A stretch of DNA of 64,000 nucleotides from Micrococcales bacterium (GCA_021287075.1 JAJTBD010000002.1:209983-273982), one strand, 5' to 3'; positions 50,641 through 62,996 are shown, numbered from the stretch's first letter. A program made the numbers and translations. Notes: generated from the letters alone by a model not told the origin.

Positions 50641-51486
50641 GTGAGCCCCTCCGAGACCCCCGCCGGCACCCTCGTCCTGGCCGCCACCCCCATCGGCGAC
50701 CCCCGCGACGCGGCGCCCCGCCTCGGGCAGGAGCTCGCCGGCGCCGACGTGGTCGCCGCAGAGGACACCCGCCGGCTGCGCCGCCTCCTCTCCGAGCTGG
50801 GCGTCACCCCGCGCGGCGAGGTGGTCAGCTATCACGAGCACAACGAGCGCTCCCGCACCCCAGATCTGGTCGAGCGCCTGGTGGCCGGGGACCGGGTGGT
50901 CGTCGTGACCGATGCGGGTATGCCGTCGGTCTCCGACCCCGGCTATCGGCTGGTCTCCGCCGCGGTCGAGCGCGAGATCCGGGTCACCTGTGTGCCGGGG
51001 CCGTCGGCCGTGCTCATGGCCCTGGCGGTCTCCGGCCTGCCCGTCGACCGCTTCTGCTTCGAGGGCTTCCTGCCGCGCAAGCCGGGGGAGCGGGCCCGCA
51101 CGCTCGCGGCGCTCGCCGGCGAGCAGCGCACGATGGTCTTCTTCGAGGCGCCGCACCGGATCGACGCGACCCTGGCCGCGATGGCCGACGCCTTCGGTGC
51201 CGAGCGGCCTGCGGCGGTATGCCGCGAGCTCACCAAGACCTATGAGGAGGTCCGCCGCGGGGGGCTCGCCTCCCTCGCGGCCTGGGCGGCCGAGGGAGTC
51301 CGGGGCGAGATCACCGTCGTCGTCGCCGGCGCCGCGCCCAAGGCGGCCTCCCTCGAGGACGCCGTGCGCGGCATACTCGAGCGCGTTGGCGCAGGTGAGC
51401 GGCTCAAGGACGTGTGTGCCGATGTCGCCGCCCAGACAGGACTGTCCAAGAAGGTGCTCTACGACGCGGCGCTCGCCGCGCGCTGA
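50641..51486 (+). CDS. rsmI: 16S rRNA (cytidine-1402-2'-O)-methyltransferase
   Basis: A 281-residue SAM-dependent enzyme from GTG 50641. [39 protein letters not shown]-like [29 protein letters not shown] and [16 protein letters not shown] are the RsmI/tetrapyrrole-methylase motifs. It methylates C1402 of 16S rRNA with RsmH. In many actinobacteria it adjoins metG; here 7.4 kb separate them. Confidence 0.95.
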   Translation: MSPSETPAGTLVLAATPIGDPRDAAPRLGQELAGADVVAAEDTRRLRRLLSELGVTPRGEVVSYHEHNERSRTPDLVERLVAGDRVVVVTDAGMPSVSDPGYRLVSAAVEREIRVTCVPGPSAVLMALAVSGLPVDRFCFEGFLPRKPGERARTLAALAGEQRTMVFFEAPHRIDATLAAMADAFGAERPAAVCRELTKTYEEVRRGGLASLAAWAAEGVRGEITVVVAGAAPKAASLEDAVRGILERVGAGERLKDVCADVAAQTGLSKKVLYDAALAAR

Positions 51487-51517
51487 CCTTCCGGAGGGGC
51501 TGCGCGGACCGCTCGTC

Positions 51518-51527
51518 GCGGCATACC
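51518..51527 (-). repeat. GGTATGCCGC dispersed motif, intergenic copy
   Basis: An exact copy 32 bases after the rsmI stop, in the 139-base gap before sdhC. Confidence 0.65.
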
Positions 51528-51625
51528 ACCCGCTCCTCGGCACGAGGTCACATTCGGGCAAATGTCACATGGCCGCAGACGGGGTCGGCGCGGAATCGCC
51601 ACTGGCGGCGCGCTAGGTTTGGCCC

Positions 51626-52339
51626 GTGGCCACTACGACGACAAATCCCGCGGGCGTGAGCACTCAGCGGACCTCTGTCGCCATGAAGATCTCCATGGCG
51701 CTGGCAGGCCTGCTGTTCGTCTTCTACGTCCTGATGCACATGTACGGCAACCTCAAGCTCCTCTTCGGGCAGAAGGCGTTCGACGACTACGCCCACCACC
51801 TGCGGACGCTGGGCGAGCCGATCCTCCCCTACTCGGGCTTCCTCTGGCTCTTCCGCCTCCTGCTGATCACCGCCCTCCTGGTGCACGTCGGCTTCGCCCT
51901 GCACCTCTGGAGCAAGGCCAACCGGGCGCGCTCCTCGCGCTATGTGGTCAAGAAGGCCGTGGCTGCGACGGTGAGCTCCAAGATGATGCGCTGGGGCGGT
52001 ATCGCCCTGCTTCTCTTCCTGGTCTTCCACCTGATCCACTTCACGATCCTCAAGCCCAACTTCAACTCGGGCGAGACGGTCGTCGAGGGCAGCCCCTACT
52101 CGCTCGTGGTCGCCGCCTTCAAGCTCTGGTGGGTCGTCGCGATCTACCTGCTCGCGATGATCGCGCTCGGCATGCACCTGCACCACGGAGTGTGGAGTGC
52201 CGCCCAGACCCTCGGCCTGACCCAGACCGCGAAGTCGCGCGCCACCGCCAAGGCACTCGGCGTGCTCGTCGCACTCGTCGTGGCGGTCGGTTTCGCGATC
52301 CCGCCGCTGGCCATCCTCTTCAAGATCGTGGGGAACTGA
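51626..52339 (+). CDS. sdhC: Succinate dehydrogenase cytochrome b subunit
   Basis: A 237-residue membrane anchor from GTG 51626. Five helices are visible (for example [40 protein letters not shown] and [22 protein letters not shown]). The histidines in [22 protein letters not shown] and MHLHHG can ligate two hemes, as in the B-type, single-subunit cytochrome b of succinate:menaquinone reductases; no sdhD is present. It begins the sdhCAB operon, with sdhA four bases downstream. Confidence 0.93.
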   Translation: MATTTTNPAGVSTQRTSVAMKISMALAGLLFVFYVLMHMYGNLKLLFGQKAFDDYAHHLRTLGEPILPYSGFLWLFRLLLITALLVHVGFALHLWSKANRARSSRYVVKKAVAATVSSKMMRWGGIALLLFLVFHLIHFTILKPNFNSGETVVEGSPYSLVVAAFKLWWVVAIYLLAMIALGMHLHHGVWSAAQTLGLTQTAKSRATAKALGVLVALVVAVGFAIPPLAILFKIVGN

Positions 52340-52343
52340 CGAC

Positions 52344-54346
<2,003 letters not shown>

Positions 54347-54350
<4 letters not shown>

Positions 54351-55090
54351 ACCTCACTCTCAAGATCTGGCGACAGGCCGGGCCCCAGGCAAAGGGGTCC
54401 ATGGAGACCTATCAGGTCACTGACATCTCCGAGGACATGTCCTTCCTGGAGATGCTCGACGTCCTCAACGAGGACCTCACCGAGCGCGGCGAGGAGCCGG
54501 TGGCGTTCGACAGCGACTGCCGCGAGGGCATCTGCGGCATGTGCGGTCTGATGATCTCGGGCCACGCACACGGCCCCGAGGTCACCACGACCTGCCAGCT
54601 GCACATGCGCTCCTTCCGCGACGGCGAGACGATCACGATCGAGCCCTGGCGGGCCGATGCCTTCCCGGTCATCAAGGACCTGGTCGTCGACCGCAGCTCG
54701 TTCGACCGGATCATCCAGGCCGGCGGCTTCATCTCCGCCAACACCGGCGCGGCCCCCGAGGCCCACTCGGTGCCGGTGCCCAAGCCGCTTGCCGACCGGG
54801 CCTTCGAGTCCGCGGCCTGCATCGGCTGCGGCGCCTGTGTGGCCGCCTGCCCCAATGCCTCGGGCATGCTCTTCATGGGCGCCAAGATCACCCACCTCGG
54901 ATCGCTGCCCCAGGGCCAGCCCGAGCGGTGGGCGCGCGTGCAGAACATGGTGGCCACCCACGACGCCGAGGGCTTCGGCGGGTGCACCAACATCGGCGAG
55001 TGCTCGGCCGCCTGCCCCAAGGAGATCCCCCTCGACGTCATCTCGACGCTCAACTCCGATCTCCGCAAGTCGCGCAGCCAGCGCCACTGA
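54347..55090 (+). CDS. sdhB: Succinate dehydrogenase iron-sulfur subunit
   Basis: A 247-residue electron-transfer subunit starting at GTG 54347 (GTGA overlap). The [2Fe-2S] cysteines are Cys58, Cys63 and Cys66 in [10 protein letters not shown] and Cys83 in [22 protein letters not shown] binds [4Fe-4S] and [15 protein letters not shown] gives the [3Fe-4S] site. It passes electrons from FADH2 to menaquinone at SdhC. A perfect motif-pair hairpin follows the stop. Confidence 0.97.
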
Positions 55091-55117
55091 GCCACCCGGC
55101 CACACGCTCCACGAGAC

Positions 55118-55154
55118 GGGCCCGGTATGCCGCACCACGCGGCATACCGGGCCC
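55118..55154 (+). terminator. Terminator hairpin from an inverted GGTATGCCGC pair
   Basis: GGGCCCGGTATGCCGC (55118-55133) and GCGGCATACCGGGCCC (55139-55154) are perfect 16-bp arms with a 5-base loop, 27 bases after sdhB. Two exact motif copies form the stem. Confidence 0.82.
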
Positions 55155-55171
55155 GCCCCGTTGCACCCCCC

Positions 55172-55197
55172 ATCAAGCCAATTGGCGAGTTCCGCCC
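55172..55197 (-). repeat. Stray copy of the 44-bp-repeat core
   Basis: On the minus strand it reads GGCGGAACTCGCCA, AT, TGGCTTGATG: the same GGAACTCGCCA-NN-TGGC core as the array at 25055-25230, 30 kb away. Confidence 0.75.
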
Positions 55198-55206
55198 ACC
55201 CCCACT

Positions 55207-55300
55207 CTTTACCCCAGTTGGGCACGTTCGCCCCGGGCGGTTTGGCCCATCTGGGCACGTTCGCCCACGGGCGGTTTGGCCCACGTGGACACGTTCGCCC
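55207..55300 (-). repeat. Three tandem GCCCA-NN-TGGGC elements, minus orientation
   Basis: Copies at 55207-55234, 55240-55267 and 55273-55300, period 33 bp. On the minus strand they read GGGGCGAACGTGCCCA-AC-TGGGGTAAAG and two more diverged forms with centres GA and CG. The array ends nine bases before the stop of the DUF559 gene. Confidence 0.85.
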
Positions 55301-55309
55301 CGGGCCGCC

Positions 55310-56218
55310 TCACTCCATGTAGTTGGGCAGCGACGGGAAGTGGCGCTCCCAGCCCGCGGTCCGGCTCACCGGCGGGGCGCCTGCCTTGTCGAGGGCCAGG
55401 TCCACGCGGTCCAGCACCGCCCCAGGGTCCGAGTACAGTTCGCGCCCGGTGACGGAGACCAGACGCCAGAGCTCGCCACCCAACTCCTCGCGACGGACCT
55501 TGTCAGCGGCGCGATGGTCGTCCTCCTCGTGCTGCCTCCCGTCGTACTCGACGCCCACCCGATACTCAGCCCAGGCCAGATCGATCCGGCGACGTCGGCC
55601 ATTCGCTGTCAACCGATGTTGGATCTTCAGGGGCGGATAACCGGCAAACTCCAGCAGCAGCCGCAGCCGGGTCTCCATCGCGGATTCGGCGCCGGGGCGG
55701 ACCATCCGGGCGGCCCGCAGGGCCATCGCCTTGCCGCGCCCAGAGTACGCCGCGATGTAGGCGACCAGCGAAGCGGCATCGATGCGGCCGGCATTCACCA
55801 GGCTCTCGGCGGCGACGATGAGGTCGACCAGCTCCAGTTCGGCGGCGAGGTGCACGATGGTCTGACCAGGGCTCGTAAAGGTGATGCCCTTGAAGGGCAC
55901 TACATCGAGGGCCGTCCGGTAGCGATGCCCGCAGATGCCGTCGTGCCGGCTGCGCCACTGAGTGGCCGAACTGATGTGGATGTTTGCGCAATGAGGGACC
56001 ACAGCACCGAACAGCGTGGCCGCCGTGTGGTGGCTCACGGCCGATCCCGCGGGCGAGACGGCCATCGCCGCCCTCGCCCTCAGGAGGAGTTCGGATTCCA
56101 CCTCGGCGTTGGTGTCGACGTAGACGCCGTGCAGGAGGCGGCGACCGCGCGAGGCCTTCCGGCGCCGGCGGTGCCCTCCCTCATCGTTCTGCCCCTGGAA
56201 GATCCTTAGGTCGCTCAT
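55310..56218 (-). CDS. DUF559 domain protein, Vsr-like nuclease fold
   Basis: A 302-residue protein started at ATG 56218 (MSDLRIFQGQ); ATG 56248 is an alternative. An N-terminal AbiEi/winged-helix-like part has LLHGVYVDTNAEV and AVSHHTAATLFGAVVP. The C-terminal DUF559 domain reads RRRRIDLAWAEYRVGVEYDGRQHEEDDHRAADKVRREEL, with the D-x(n)-E-x-DG-x-x-H pattern of Vsr/PD-(D/E)XK-fold enzymes. Such genes are multicopy in actinobacteria and of unknown role. Oppositely oriented repeat arrays lie on both sides. Confidence 0.85.
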   Translation of the reverse strand: MSDLRIFQGQNDEGGHRRRRKASRGRRLLHGVYVDTNAEVESELLLRARAAMAVSPAGSAVSHHTAATLFGAVVPHCANIHISSATQWRSRHDGICGHRYRTALDVVPFKGITFTSPGQTIVHLAAELELVDLIVAAESLVNAGRIDAASLVAYIAAYSGRGKAMALRAARMVRPGAESAMETRLRLLLEFAGYPPLKIQHRLTANGRRRRIDLAWAEYRVGVEYDGRQHEEDDHRAADKVRREELGGELWRLVSVTGRELYSDPGAVLDRVDLALDKAGAPPVSRTAGWERHFPSLPNYME

Positions 56219-56343
56219 ACGACCGAGGGTGCCGCGATTCGCAGCCATCTCGTCTGGGCTATCCACAGGGCCTGGCACCGCGCCGTTGTGTCCCCAGATC
56301 TTGGCGGAGGGCTTGCCCCGATCACTCCATCCGCTAGGGGCCC

Positions 56344-56404
56344 GGGGCGATCGCGCCCAAGTGGGGTAAAGGGGGTGGGGCGATCGTGCCCAAGTGGGGT
56401 AAAG
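56344..56404 (+). repeat. Two tandem GCCCA-NN-TGGGC elements, plus orientation
   Basis: Copies start at 56344 and 56377, period 33 bp: GGGGCGATCGCGCCCA or GGGGCGATCGTGCCCA, centre AG, then TGGGGTAAAG. They are upstream of the DUF559 gene, inverted relative to its downstream array. Confidence 0.88.
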
Positions 56405-56472
56405 CGCACGCGCGACAGCGTGTGCGGCGAGTGGGCGATCACGCCTGCGGATGGCGACCTAGGATGGTGCGC

Positions 56473-57345
56473 ATGACCGACCGCCAGATCCAGCAGGAGA
56501 TCATCGAGGAGCTCGAGGTCATCGACCCCGAGACCTGGGACGTCGCCACGGAGGCCGAGCGACGCATCGCCTTCCTCGCCGACTACCTCCTCCGCACCAA
56601 GGCCAAGGGCCTCGTCCTCGGCATCTCCGGTGGCGTCGACTCCACGACGGGCGGGCGGCTGTGCCAGCTCGCGTGCGAGCGGGTGCGCGAGCAGGGCGGC
56701 GACGCGCGCTTCGTGGCGATGCGCCTGCCCTATCAGGTCCAGAAGGACGAGGCCGACGCGCAGGTGGCGATCGAGTTCATCGCAGCCGACGAGGTCGCGA
56801 CGGTCAACGTCGGCCCCGCGACCGATGCGATGTGGGATGCCGTCATGTCCGTCGACGCGGTGCCCGACGAGTCGCAGCTGACCGACTTCGTCAAGGGCAA
56901 TGTCAAGGCGCGCATGCGGATGATCGCCCAGTACACCGTCGCCGGCGCCCGCGGCATGCTCGTCGTCGGCACCGACCAGGCCGCCGAGGCGGTTGTCGGC
57001 TTCTACACCAAGTTCGGTGACGGCGGCGCCGATGTGCTCCCGCTCGCGGGCCTGCCCAAGCGGCGGGTCAAGGAGATCGCCGCCCACCTCGGCGCGCCCG
57101 AGCAGCTCGTCACCAAGGTCCCGACCGCCGACCTCGAGACCGACAGGCCCCTCCAGCCCGACGAGAAGGCCCTCGGCGTCGCCTACGCGGATGTCGACGA
57201 CTACCTCGAGGGCAAGGACGTCCCGGCCGAGGCCGAGGAGACCATCCTGAGCTGGCACCGCCGCACGGCCCACAAGCGCGCGCTGCCCGTCACGCCCGGT
57301 GATGTCGAGCAGGGCGAGGGCGATCACCACCCCCGCGTGAGATGA
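56473..57345 (+). CDS. nadE: Ammonia-dependent NAD+ synthetase
   Basis: A 290-residue enzyme started at ATG 56473 (MTDRQIQQEIIEELEV). The PP-loop VLGISGGVDSTTGG binds ATP; RLPYQVQKDE, GNVKARMRMIAQYTVAG, GTDQAAEAVVGFYTKFGDGGADVLPLAGLPKRRV are the hallmark blocks of NH3-dependent NadE. No glutaminase domain is present, so ammonia is the nitrogen donor. It makes NAD+ from deamido-NAD+. Confidence 0.96.
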   Translation: MTDRQIQQEIIEELEVIDPETWDVATEAERRIAFLADYLLRTKAKGLVLGISGGVDSTTGGRLCQLACERVREQGGDARFVAMRLPYQVQKDEADAQVAIEFIAADEVATVNVGPATDAMWDAVMSVDAVPDESQLTDFVKGNVKARMRMIAQYTVAGARGMLVVGTDQAAEAVVGFYTKFGDGGADVLPLAGLPKRRVKEIAAHLGAPEQLVTKVPTADLETDRPLQPDEKALGVAYADVDDYLEGKDVPAEAEETILSWHRRTAHKRALPVTPGDVEQGEGDHHPRVR

Positions 57346-57379
57346 GGTATGCCGCGGGCCCAGCCCCGCGGCATACCTC
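57344..57379 (+). terminator. Terminator hairpin from an inverted GGTATGCCGC pair
   Basis: GAGGTATGCCGCGGG (57344-57358) and CCCGCGGCATACCTC (57365-57379) are perfect arms with a 6-base loop; the left arm begins inside the nadE stop codon. Confidence 0.82.
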
Positions 57380-57381
57380 TC

Positions 57382-57410
57382 GGGGCGTTTGTGCCCACAT
57401 GGGCTAAAGA
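57382..57410 (+). repeat. Single GCCCA-NN-TGGGC element
   Basis: GGGGCGTTTGTGCCCA, centre CA, TGGGCTAAAGA, located between the nadE hairpin and the end of the convergent CPBP gene. Confidence 0.85.
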
Positions 57411-57420
57411 GGACTGGGCG

Positions 57421-58212
57421 TCACAGCCAGCCGAGGTGGTCCTTGAGCAGGGCGTAGCCGACGAAGGCGACGATGTCGAGGAGCCAGTGGGCGGCCACGA
57501 GCGGCCCGATCCGCTTGGTGCGCTTGAAGATCCATCCGAACAGCAGCCCCATCACAAGATTGCCGACAAAGCCGCCGAAGCCCTGGTAGAGGTGGTAGCC
57601 GCCGCGGATCACCGCCGACAGCGCGATCGCCGGCCACCAGCCCCAGCCGCCCTGCCGCCACCGGGTCAGCAGATAGCCGACCATGACGACCTCCTCGGCC
57701 ACGGCGTTCTGGAGCGCCGCCAGCACGAGCACGGGCACGGTCCACCAGTGGTCGGTGAGGTTGGCCGCCGCGACGGTGGTGTTGAGGTCGAGGGCGCGCG
57801 CCGCGGCATACAGCCCCAGGCCCGGGATGCCGACGAATGCCGCCAGCGCGGCCCCGCGCCCCAGGTCGCCCCACGGGCGGCCCAGGTCCGCGCCGATGAG
57901 GCGGGGCGCGCGGGCGTCGTCGCGGCGCAGCAGGTGGAGCGCGAGCAGGGCGGGCACGACGCCGAGGGCGATGCCGGTGAGCTGATAGACGAGGTCGAGC
58001 CACGGGCGGTCAGGGGTGACCGAGGTGTTCATCTGGGTGGTCTGGGCGCCCAGGGACACCTCGGCGGTGAGCTTGCGCACCAGCGCCAGGAGCGACCAGA
58101 TCGCCGAGGCGCCCAGGGAGACCAGCAGGACCAGCGCCGTCTCCGCGCGCAGCTCGCGCGGGGCCAGCCGGGTGTCCGGGAGGTCAGTAGGCAAGGCCGG
58201 CGTCGACGCCAT
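57421..58212 (-). CDS. CPBP family intramembrane metalloprotease
   Basis: A 263-residue membrane protein with about seven helices. The two CPBP motifs are intact: AVAEEVVMVGYLLTRW (paired Glu) and AHWLLDIVAF, with RGGYHLYQGFGGFVGNLVMGLLFGWIF between them (third motif His). It may cleave small membrane peptides or process prenylated-like proteins; the substrate is unknown. Its start overlaps the end of the DUF4126 gene by 29 bases. Confidence 0.88.
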   Translation of the reverse strand: MASTPALPTDLPDTRLAPRELRAETALVLLVSLGASAIWSLLALVRKLTAEVSLGAQTTQMNTSVTPDRPWLDLVYQLTGIALGVVPALLALHLLRRDDARAPRLIGADLGRPWGDLGRGAALAAFVGIPGLGLYAAARALDLNTTVAAANLTDHWWTVPVLVLAALQNAVAEEVVMVGYLLTRWRQGGWGWWPAIALSAVIRGGYHLYQGFGGFVGNLVMGLLFGWIFKRTKRIGPLVAAHWLLDIVAFVGYALLKDHLGWL

Positions 58213-58792
58213 CTCGCCTGTCCCGGCGCCAGGCCGCCCACTTGCGCCAGATCCAGAAGAGCATGACGGCGATGGCGACCAGGGCCACCAGCACCAGGAT
58301 CGGGATGAAGATCGCGGTCAGGGCCAGCGTGACCGACGCGGCGTCCTCCGCGGTGGAGACAGCGGGCGCGCCGAGGCCGACGGTGCCGGCGTTGATCACG
58401 GGGCGCGCGGCGGCCTTGCCGGAGTGGACGAGGCCGGAGACGAGGATGCCCAGGACGATGCCGACCCAGGGGTTGTCCTTCATCCACTGGCTGTTGTCGA
58501 GCTCGGAGGCGGCCTGGCTCGCCGCGACCATCAGACCGCCCATGCCGGGGCGGATGAAGGTCTGCACGGCGTCGTTGACCGAGTCCACGGCGGGGATCTT
58601 GTCGAGCACCACCTCGGTGGCCAGCAGGAGCGCGCCGATGCCGATCGACCACCAGGACTCCATCCAGGTGAAGCCCTGGGGGAGGTTGACGATGTCGGTG
58701 TACTTGGCCAGCACCGCCATCACCAGGAAGGGGATATAGGCGTTGAGGCCGGCGGCGGCGGACAGGCCCGTGCCGGTCAGTGCAGCGATCAT
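58184..58792 (-). CDS. DUF4126 family membrane protein
   Basis: A 202-residue protein started at ATG 58792 (MIAALTGTGLSAAAGLNAYIPFLVMAVLA). The opening GTGLSAAAGLNAYIPF and the segment WSIGIGALLLATEVVLDKIPAVDSVNDAVQTFIRP define DUF4126. Four to five hydrophobic segments are seen, ending in FIPILVLVALVAIAVMLFWIW and a basic tail. The function is unknown. It is divergent from metG. Confidence 0.88.
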   Translation of the reverse strand: MIAALTGTGLSAAAGLNAYIPFLVMAVLAKYTDIVNLPQGFTWMESWWSIGIGALLLATEVVLDKIPAVDSVNDAVQTFIRPGMGGLMVAASQAASELDNSQWMKDNPWVGIVLGILVSGLVHSGKAAARPVINAGTVGLGAPAVSTAEDAASVTLALTAIFIPILVLVALVAIAVMLFWIWRKWAAWRRDRRDGVDAGLAY

Positions 58793-58854
58793 GCGCCAAT
58801 GATCACCCACCGGGGCAGAAAAAGCCGGGTTATGCGCACGCATAGGATTTGCCC

Positions 58855-60651
58855 ATGACCCATGTCCTGTCTGCAGTCGCCTGGCCGTATGCGAACGGCC
58901 CACGCCACCTCGGCCACGTCGCCGGGTTCGGTGTGCCCTCCGACGTCTTCAGCCGGTACATGCGCATGGCCGGGCACGACGTGCTGATGGTCAGCGGCTC
59001 TGACGAGCACGGCACCCCGATCCTGGTGCTGGCCGAGAAGGAGGGCGTCACCCCCGTCGAGCTCGTCGACAAGAACCACGAGATCATTGCCCACGAGCTG
59101 GCCGACCTCGGCTGCTCCTATGACCTCTACACGCGCACCACGACGGCCAACCACTATGCCGTCTGCCAGGAGCTGTTCCACCAGAACTGGCTCAACGGCT
59201 ACATGGTCGAGCAGACCACGCGTGGCGCGATCTCCCCGTCGACCGGCCGCACCCTGCCCGACCGCTACATCGAGGGCACCTGCCCGATCTGCGGCTACGA
59301 GGAGGCCCGCGGCGACCAGTGCGACAACTGCGGCAACCAGCTCGACCCGACCGAGCTGAAGGACCCGCGCAGCAAGGTCAACGGCGAGGTGCCGGAGTTC
59401 ATCGAGACCCAGCACTTCTTCCTCGACCTGCCGGCGCTGGCCGAGGCGCTGGGGGAGTGGCTCGACGAGCGTGACGCCTCGGGCACGTGGCGGCCCAATG
59501 TCATCAAGTTCTCCAAGAACATCCTGGGGGAGATCCGCCCGCGCGCGATGACGCGTGACATCGACTGGGGCATCCCGGTGCCGCTCGACGGCTGGCGCGA
59601 CCAGCCGACCAAGCGCCTCTACGTCTGGTTCGACGCCGTCGTCGGCTATCTGTCGGCGAGCATCGAGTGGGCCCGCCGCATCGGCGAGCCGGAGCGCTGG
59701 CGCGAGTGGTGGAACGACCCCGAGGCGCCGTCCTACTACTTCATGGGCAAGGACAACATCACCTTCCACTCCCAGATCTGGCCCGCCGAGCTCCTCGGGT
59801 ATGCCGGGGAGGGAGCCAAGGGCGGCGAGCCGGGGGAGTACGGCCGGCTCAACCTGCCCACCGAGGTCGTCTCGAGCGAGTACCTCACGATGGAGGGCAG
59901 GCAGTTCTCCTCCAGCCGTGGCGTGGTCATCTATGTCCGTGACGTGCTCGATCGCTACCAGCCCGACGCGCTGCGCTATTTCATCTGCGCCGCCGGCCCG
60001 GAGAACCAGGACAGCGATTTCACCTGGCGCGAGTTCGTCCAGCGCACCAACTCTGAGCTCGTCGCGGGCTGGGGCAACCTGGTCAACCGCACGGCGAGCA
60101 TGATCGCCAAGAACTACGGCGAGATCCCCGCGGCCGGCCCGCTCCAGCCCGAGGACGAGGCCGTGCGGGCGGCCGTGCTCACCGGCTTCGAGACCGTGGG
60201 CGACCTCATCTCCCGCCACCGCCAGAAGATGGCCATCGCCGAGGCGATGCGGGTCGTGGGCGAGGTCAACAAGTACGTCACCGACACCGCGCCCTTCAAG
60301 CTCAAGGGCGAGGACGAGCGCGAGCGGCTCGGCACGATCCTGCACGTCCTGGCCCAGTGCGTCAGCGACCTCAACACGATCCTGGCGCCCTTCCTCCCGC
60401 ACAGCTCGAATGCCGTGCACGCCACCTTCGGCGGCGAGGGCCAGTTCATGCCGATGCCCCGCATCGAGGAGGTCGCCGACCTCGACGACGGCCGCGCCTA
60501 CCCCGTCATCACCGGCGACTACACCGCGACGCCGCGGTGGGAGTCGCGCCCGGTGACGGTCGGCGCCCCGGTCGCCAAGCCGACCCCGATCTTCACCAAG
60601 CTCGACGAGTCGGTCGTCGAGGAGGAGCTCGCCCGGCTCGGGGCGGAGTGA
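58855..60651 (+). CDS. metG: Methionine--tRNA ligase
   Basis: A 598-residue class I aminoacyl-tRNA synthetase from ATG 58855. [17 protein letters not shown] contains the HIGH-like HLGH; the zinc knuckle is [17 protein letters not shown] at about 143-160, and [11 protein letters not shown] is the KMSKS equivalent used in actinobacterial MetG. The C-terminal anticodon-binding helical domain ([12 protein letters not shown]) is present; there is no extra tRNA-binding domain. It charges tRNA-Met. Confidence 0.96.
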   Translation: MTHVLSAVAWPYANGPRHLGHVAGFGVPSDVFSRYMRMAGHDVLMVSGSDEHGTPILVLAEKEGVTPVELVDKNHEIIAHELADLGCSYDLYTRTTTANHYAVCQELFHQNWLNGYMVEQTTRGAISPSTGRTLPDRYIEGTCPICGYEEARGDQCDNCGNQLDPTELKDPRSKVNGEVPEFIETQHFFLDLPALAEALGEWLDERDASGTWRPNVIKFSKNILGEIRPRAMTRDIDWGIPVPLDGWRDQPTKRLYVWFDAVVGYLSASIEWARRIGEPERWREWWNDPEAPSYYFMGKDNITFHSQIWPAELLGYAGEGAKGGEPGEYGRLNLPTEVVSSEYLTMEGRQFSSSRGVVIYVRDVLDRYQPDALRYFICAAGPENQDSDFTWREFVQRTNSELVAGWGNLVNRTASMIAKNYGEIPAAGPLQPEDEAVRAAVLTGFETVGDLISRHRQKMAIAEAMRVVGEVNKYVTDTAPFKLKGEDERERLGTILHVLAQCVSDLNTILAPFLPHSSNAVHATFGGEGQFMPMPRIEEVADLDDGRAYPVITGDYTATPRWESRPVTVGAPVAKPTPIFTKLDESVVEEELARLGAE

Positions 60652-61511
60652 CGCCGGTGGCCACCTCGAGCCAGAAGCCGCACGGCGGCATACCGCCCCT
60701 GCCGGATCCCCTCCCGATCCCGGTGGTCGACAACCACACCCACCTCGACATCGCGCGCGACGGCCACGGCCGGCCCGACCTCTCGGAGGCGCTGGCCAAG
60801 GCCGCGTCGGTGGGGGTGGACCGGGTGGTGCAGATCGGCTGCGACCTCGAGGCGGCCCGCTTCACCGTCGAGGCGGTCGAGGGGTATGCCGCTGTGCTGG
60901 GTGGGGTTGCCTTGCACCCCAACGAGATCCCCGACCTCGCAGCGGCCGGTGAGCTCGACGCGGCATACGCCGAGATCGAGCGGCTGGCCGCCCACCCGCG
61001 GGTGCGCGTGGTGGGCGAGACCGGCCTCGACTACTTCCGCACCGGCCCCGAGGGGGTCCCGGTGCAGCAGGAGGCCTTCCGCTGGCACATCGGCCTGGCG
61101 AAGCGACTGGGCAAGGCCCTCCAGATCCACGACCGCGACGCCCACGACGACGTGCTGCGGATCCTCGAGGAGGAGGGCGCGCCGGAGCGCACGGTGCTGC
61201 ACTGCTTCTCCGGTGACATCGCGATGGCCCGCGAGTGCGTCGAGCGCGGCTACTACCTCTCCTTCGCCGGCACGGTGACCTTCAAGAACGCCTCGGGCCT
61301 GCGCGACGCCCTGTCGATCACGCCGCTCGACCAGCTCCTGGTCGAGACCGACGCGCCCTATCTGACGCCGATGCCGCACCGTGGGGCCGTCAACAGCCCC
61401 TATCTCGTGCCGCTGACCGTGCGGCACATGGCCGGCACCCGCGGGGTGGCCGTGCCCACCCTCTGCGAGGCGCTGTCGGCGACCTCGGAGCGGGTCTACG
61501 GGCCCTGGTGA
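60648..61511 (+). CDS. tatD: TatD family metal-dependent DNase
   Basis: A 287-residue TIM-barrel hydrolase from GTG 60648, overlapping the metG stop (GTGA). Metal ligands appear in [43 protein letters not shown] and [11 protein letters not shown]. TatD proteins act as 3'-5' exonucleases or D-aminoacyl-tRNA deacylase-like hydrolases. Conserved synteny with metG, rpfB and ksgA supports the call. Confidence 0.94.
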   Translation: MTPVATSSQKPHGGIPPLPDPLPIPVVDNHTHLDIARDGHGRPDLSEALAKAASVGVDRVVQIGCDLEAARFTVEAVEGYAAVLGGVALHPNEIPDLAAAGELDAAYAEIERLAAHPRVRVVGETGLDYFRTGPEGVPVQQEAFRWHIGLAKRLGKALQIHDRDAHDDVLRILEEEGAPERTVLHCFSGDIAMARECVERGYYLSFAGTVTFKNASGLRDALSITPLDQLLVETDAPYLTPMPHRGAVNSPYLVPLTVRHMAGTRGVAVPTLCEALSATSERVYGPW

Positions 61512-61712
61512 GACCGCCGACACCTCTCGGGCCTGCCTCGTAGTGGGTCGGGTGGGGCCACTGTGACTGGGGCAGGTGAGGCCGGTCACGCCGGCCGCCT
61601 GGGCGCCGTTATCAAAACTTGACCTTCGCACCCAGGCTAGGGCACGCTGACACGGTCGCCCGGGTCCCTGCTCGATGGTGCGACACCCCCGCCAGTTCGT
61701 CCTTGGAGCACC

Positions 61713-62981
61713 GTGTTCTCACCCCTCACCCGCCGTCTCGCCATCGCAGCCGCAGCCCTCACCGTCGTCGGTGGCGGCGCCGGCGCGTCGATCTATGACA
61801 AGGCGGTGGCCGTGTCGATCGACGGGCAGACCCGTCAGGTCCACGCCTTCGGCTCCACCGTGGGCGACGTCCTCGAGCGCCAGGGCATCTCGGTCGGCGA
61901 GCACGACGCGGTCGTCCCCAGCGTCGGCAGCGGCGTCAGCGACGGCGACAAGATCGTGGTGCGCTATGGCCGCAAGCTGACCCTGACCGTCGACGGCCAG
62001 CGCCAGGAGCACTGGACGACGGCCACCACTCTCCAGGACGCGCTCGCCCAACTCGGTGTGCGCGAGTCCGAGGGCGCGCTGCTCTCGGCCAGTCGCTCCG
62101 CGGCCCTGGGCCGCAGCGGTCTCGCGGTGACGATGACCACGCCCAAGTCGGTCTCGGTCCTCGTCGACGGCAAGACCCGCAAGGCCGACAGCACCAAGGC
62201 CACCGTCGCCGACCTCCTCGCCGAGCTCAAGGTGGCCCTCGGCAAGGCCGACAAGGTCAGCCCGGCCGCGAGCACCCCGCTCAAGGACGGCCTCGCGGTC
62301 AAGGTCCAGCGGGTGGCCCAGCGCCAGGAGAAGAAGACCGAGAAGGTCCCCTTCGAGACCACCGAGAAGCGTGTCGACACCCGCTTCGTGGGCGAGTCCG
62401 AGGTCGTGCAGGAGGGCAAGGACGGCGTCCGCACCGTGACCTATGACCTGACGGTCGTCGACGGCAAGGTCGTCGTGCGCAAGACCACCTCCAACAAGGT
62501 CACGACCGCTCCCGTCGACAAGGTCGTCGAGATCGGCACCAAGGAGAAGCCCGCGCCCACCCCGACGGCGACGCCCAGCTCCAGCCCGGCCCCCAGCAGT
62601 GCCTCGAGCTCCAGCTCGGCGCCGCGGGAGTCCAGCCAGAGCCCGCGCAGCTCCTCGACGCCCAAGGCGACCTCGACCCCCAAGGCCACCTCGACGCCCA
62701 AGCAGAGCAGCTCCTCCTCGTCCGGCGCGGGGATCAACCTCGCCAATGCCGGCATGTGGGACCGCATCGCGCAGTGTGAGTCCGGTGGCAACTGGTCGAT
62801 CAACACCGGCAACGGCTACTACGGCGGCCTCCAGTTCGACATCGGCACCTGGCTCAGTGCGGGCGGTGGCGACTTCGCCTCACGCGCCGACCTGGCCTCC
62901 CGCGCGCAGCAGATCACGGTGGCCAACCGCGTCTACGCCAAGCGCGGTCTCCAGCCGTGGGGCTGCGCCCACGCCGCCTGA
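61713..62981 (+). CDS. rpfB: Resuscitation-promoting factor, RpfB type
   Basis: A 422-residue secreted peptidoglycan-cleaving protein from GTG 61713. After an N-terminal hydrophobic helix ([19 protein letters not shown]) come three DUF348 repeats (for example [26 protein letters not shown]), a G5 domain (about 205-275; [20 protein letters not shown]), a Ser/Thr/Pro linker and the Rpf transglycosylase domain with [29 protein letters not shown], in which the Glu of CESGG is catalytic. It cuts wall glycan to help dormant cells resume growth. Confidence 0.96.
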   Translation: MFSPLTRRLAIAAAALTVVGGGAGASIYDKAVAVSIDGQTRQVHAFGSTVGDVLERQGISVGEHDAVVPSVGSGVSDGDKIVVRYGRKLTLTVDGQRQEHWTTATTLQDALAQLGVRESEGALLSASRSAALGRSGLAVTMTTPKSVSVLVDGKTRKADSTKATVADLLAELKVALGKADKVSPAASTPLKDGLAVKVQRVAQRQEKKTEKVPFETTEKRVDTRFVGESEVVQEGKDGVRTVTYDLTVVDGKVVVRKTTSNKVTTAPVDKVVEIGTKEKPAPTPTATPSSSPAPSSASSSSSAPRESSQSPRSSSTPKATSTPKATSTPKQSSSSSSGAGINLANAGMWDRIAQCESGGNWSINTGNGYYGGLQFDIGTWLSAGGGDFASRADLASRAQQITVANRVYAKRGLQPWGCAHAA

Positions 62982-62996
62982 GGCGATACTGGGTCG

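Noticed and set aside
48765..51245. 826-residue frame over the PMT and rsmI genes
   Set aside because: It crosses two real genes on both strands and has no recognisable domain.
61512..61712. Possible c-di-AMP (ydaO-type) riboswitch before rpfB
   Set aside because: I could not find the conserved paired elements in this 201-base gap, and saw no convincing promoter either.
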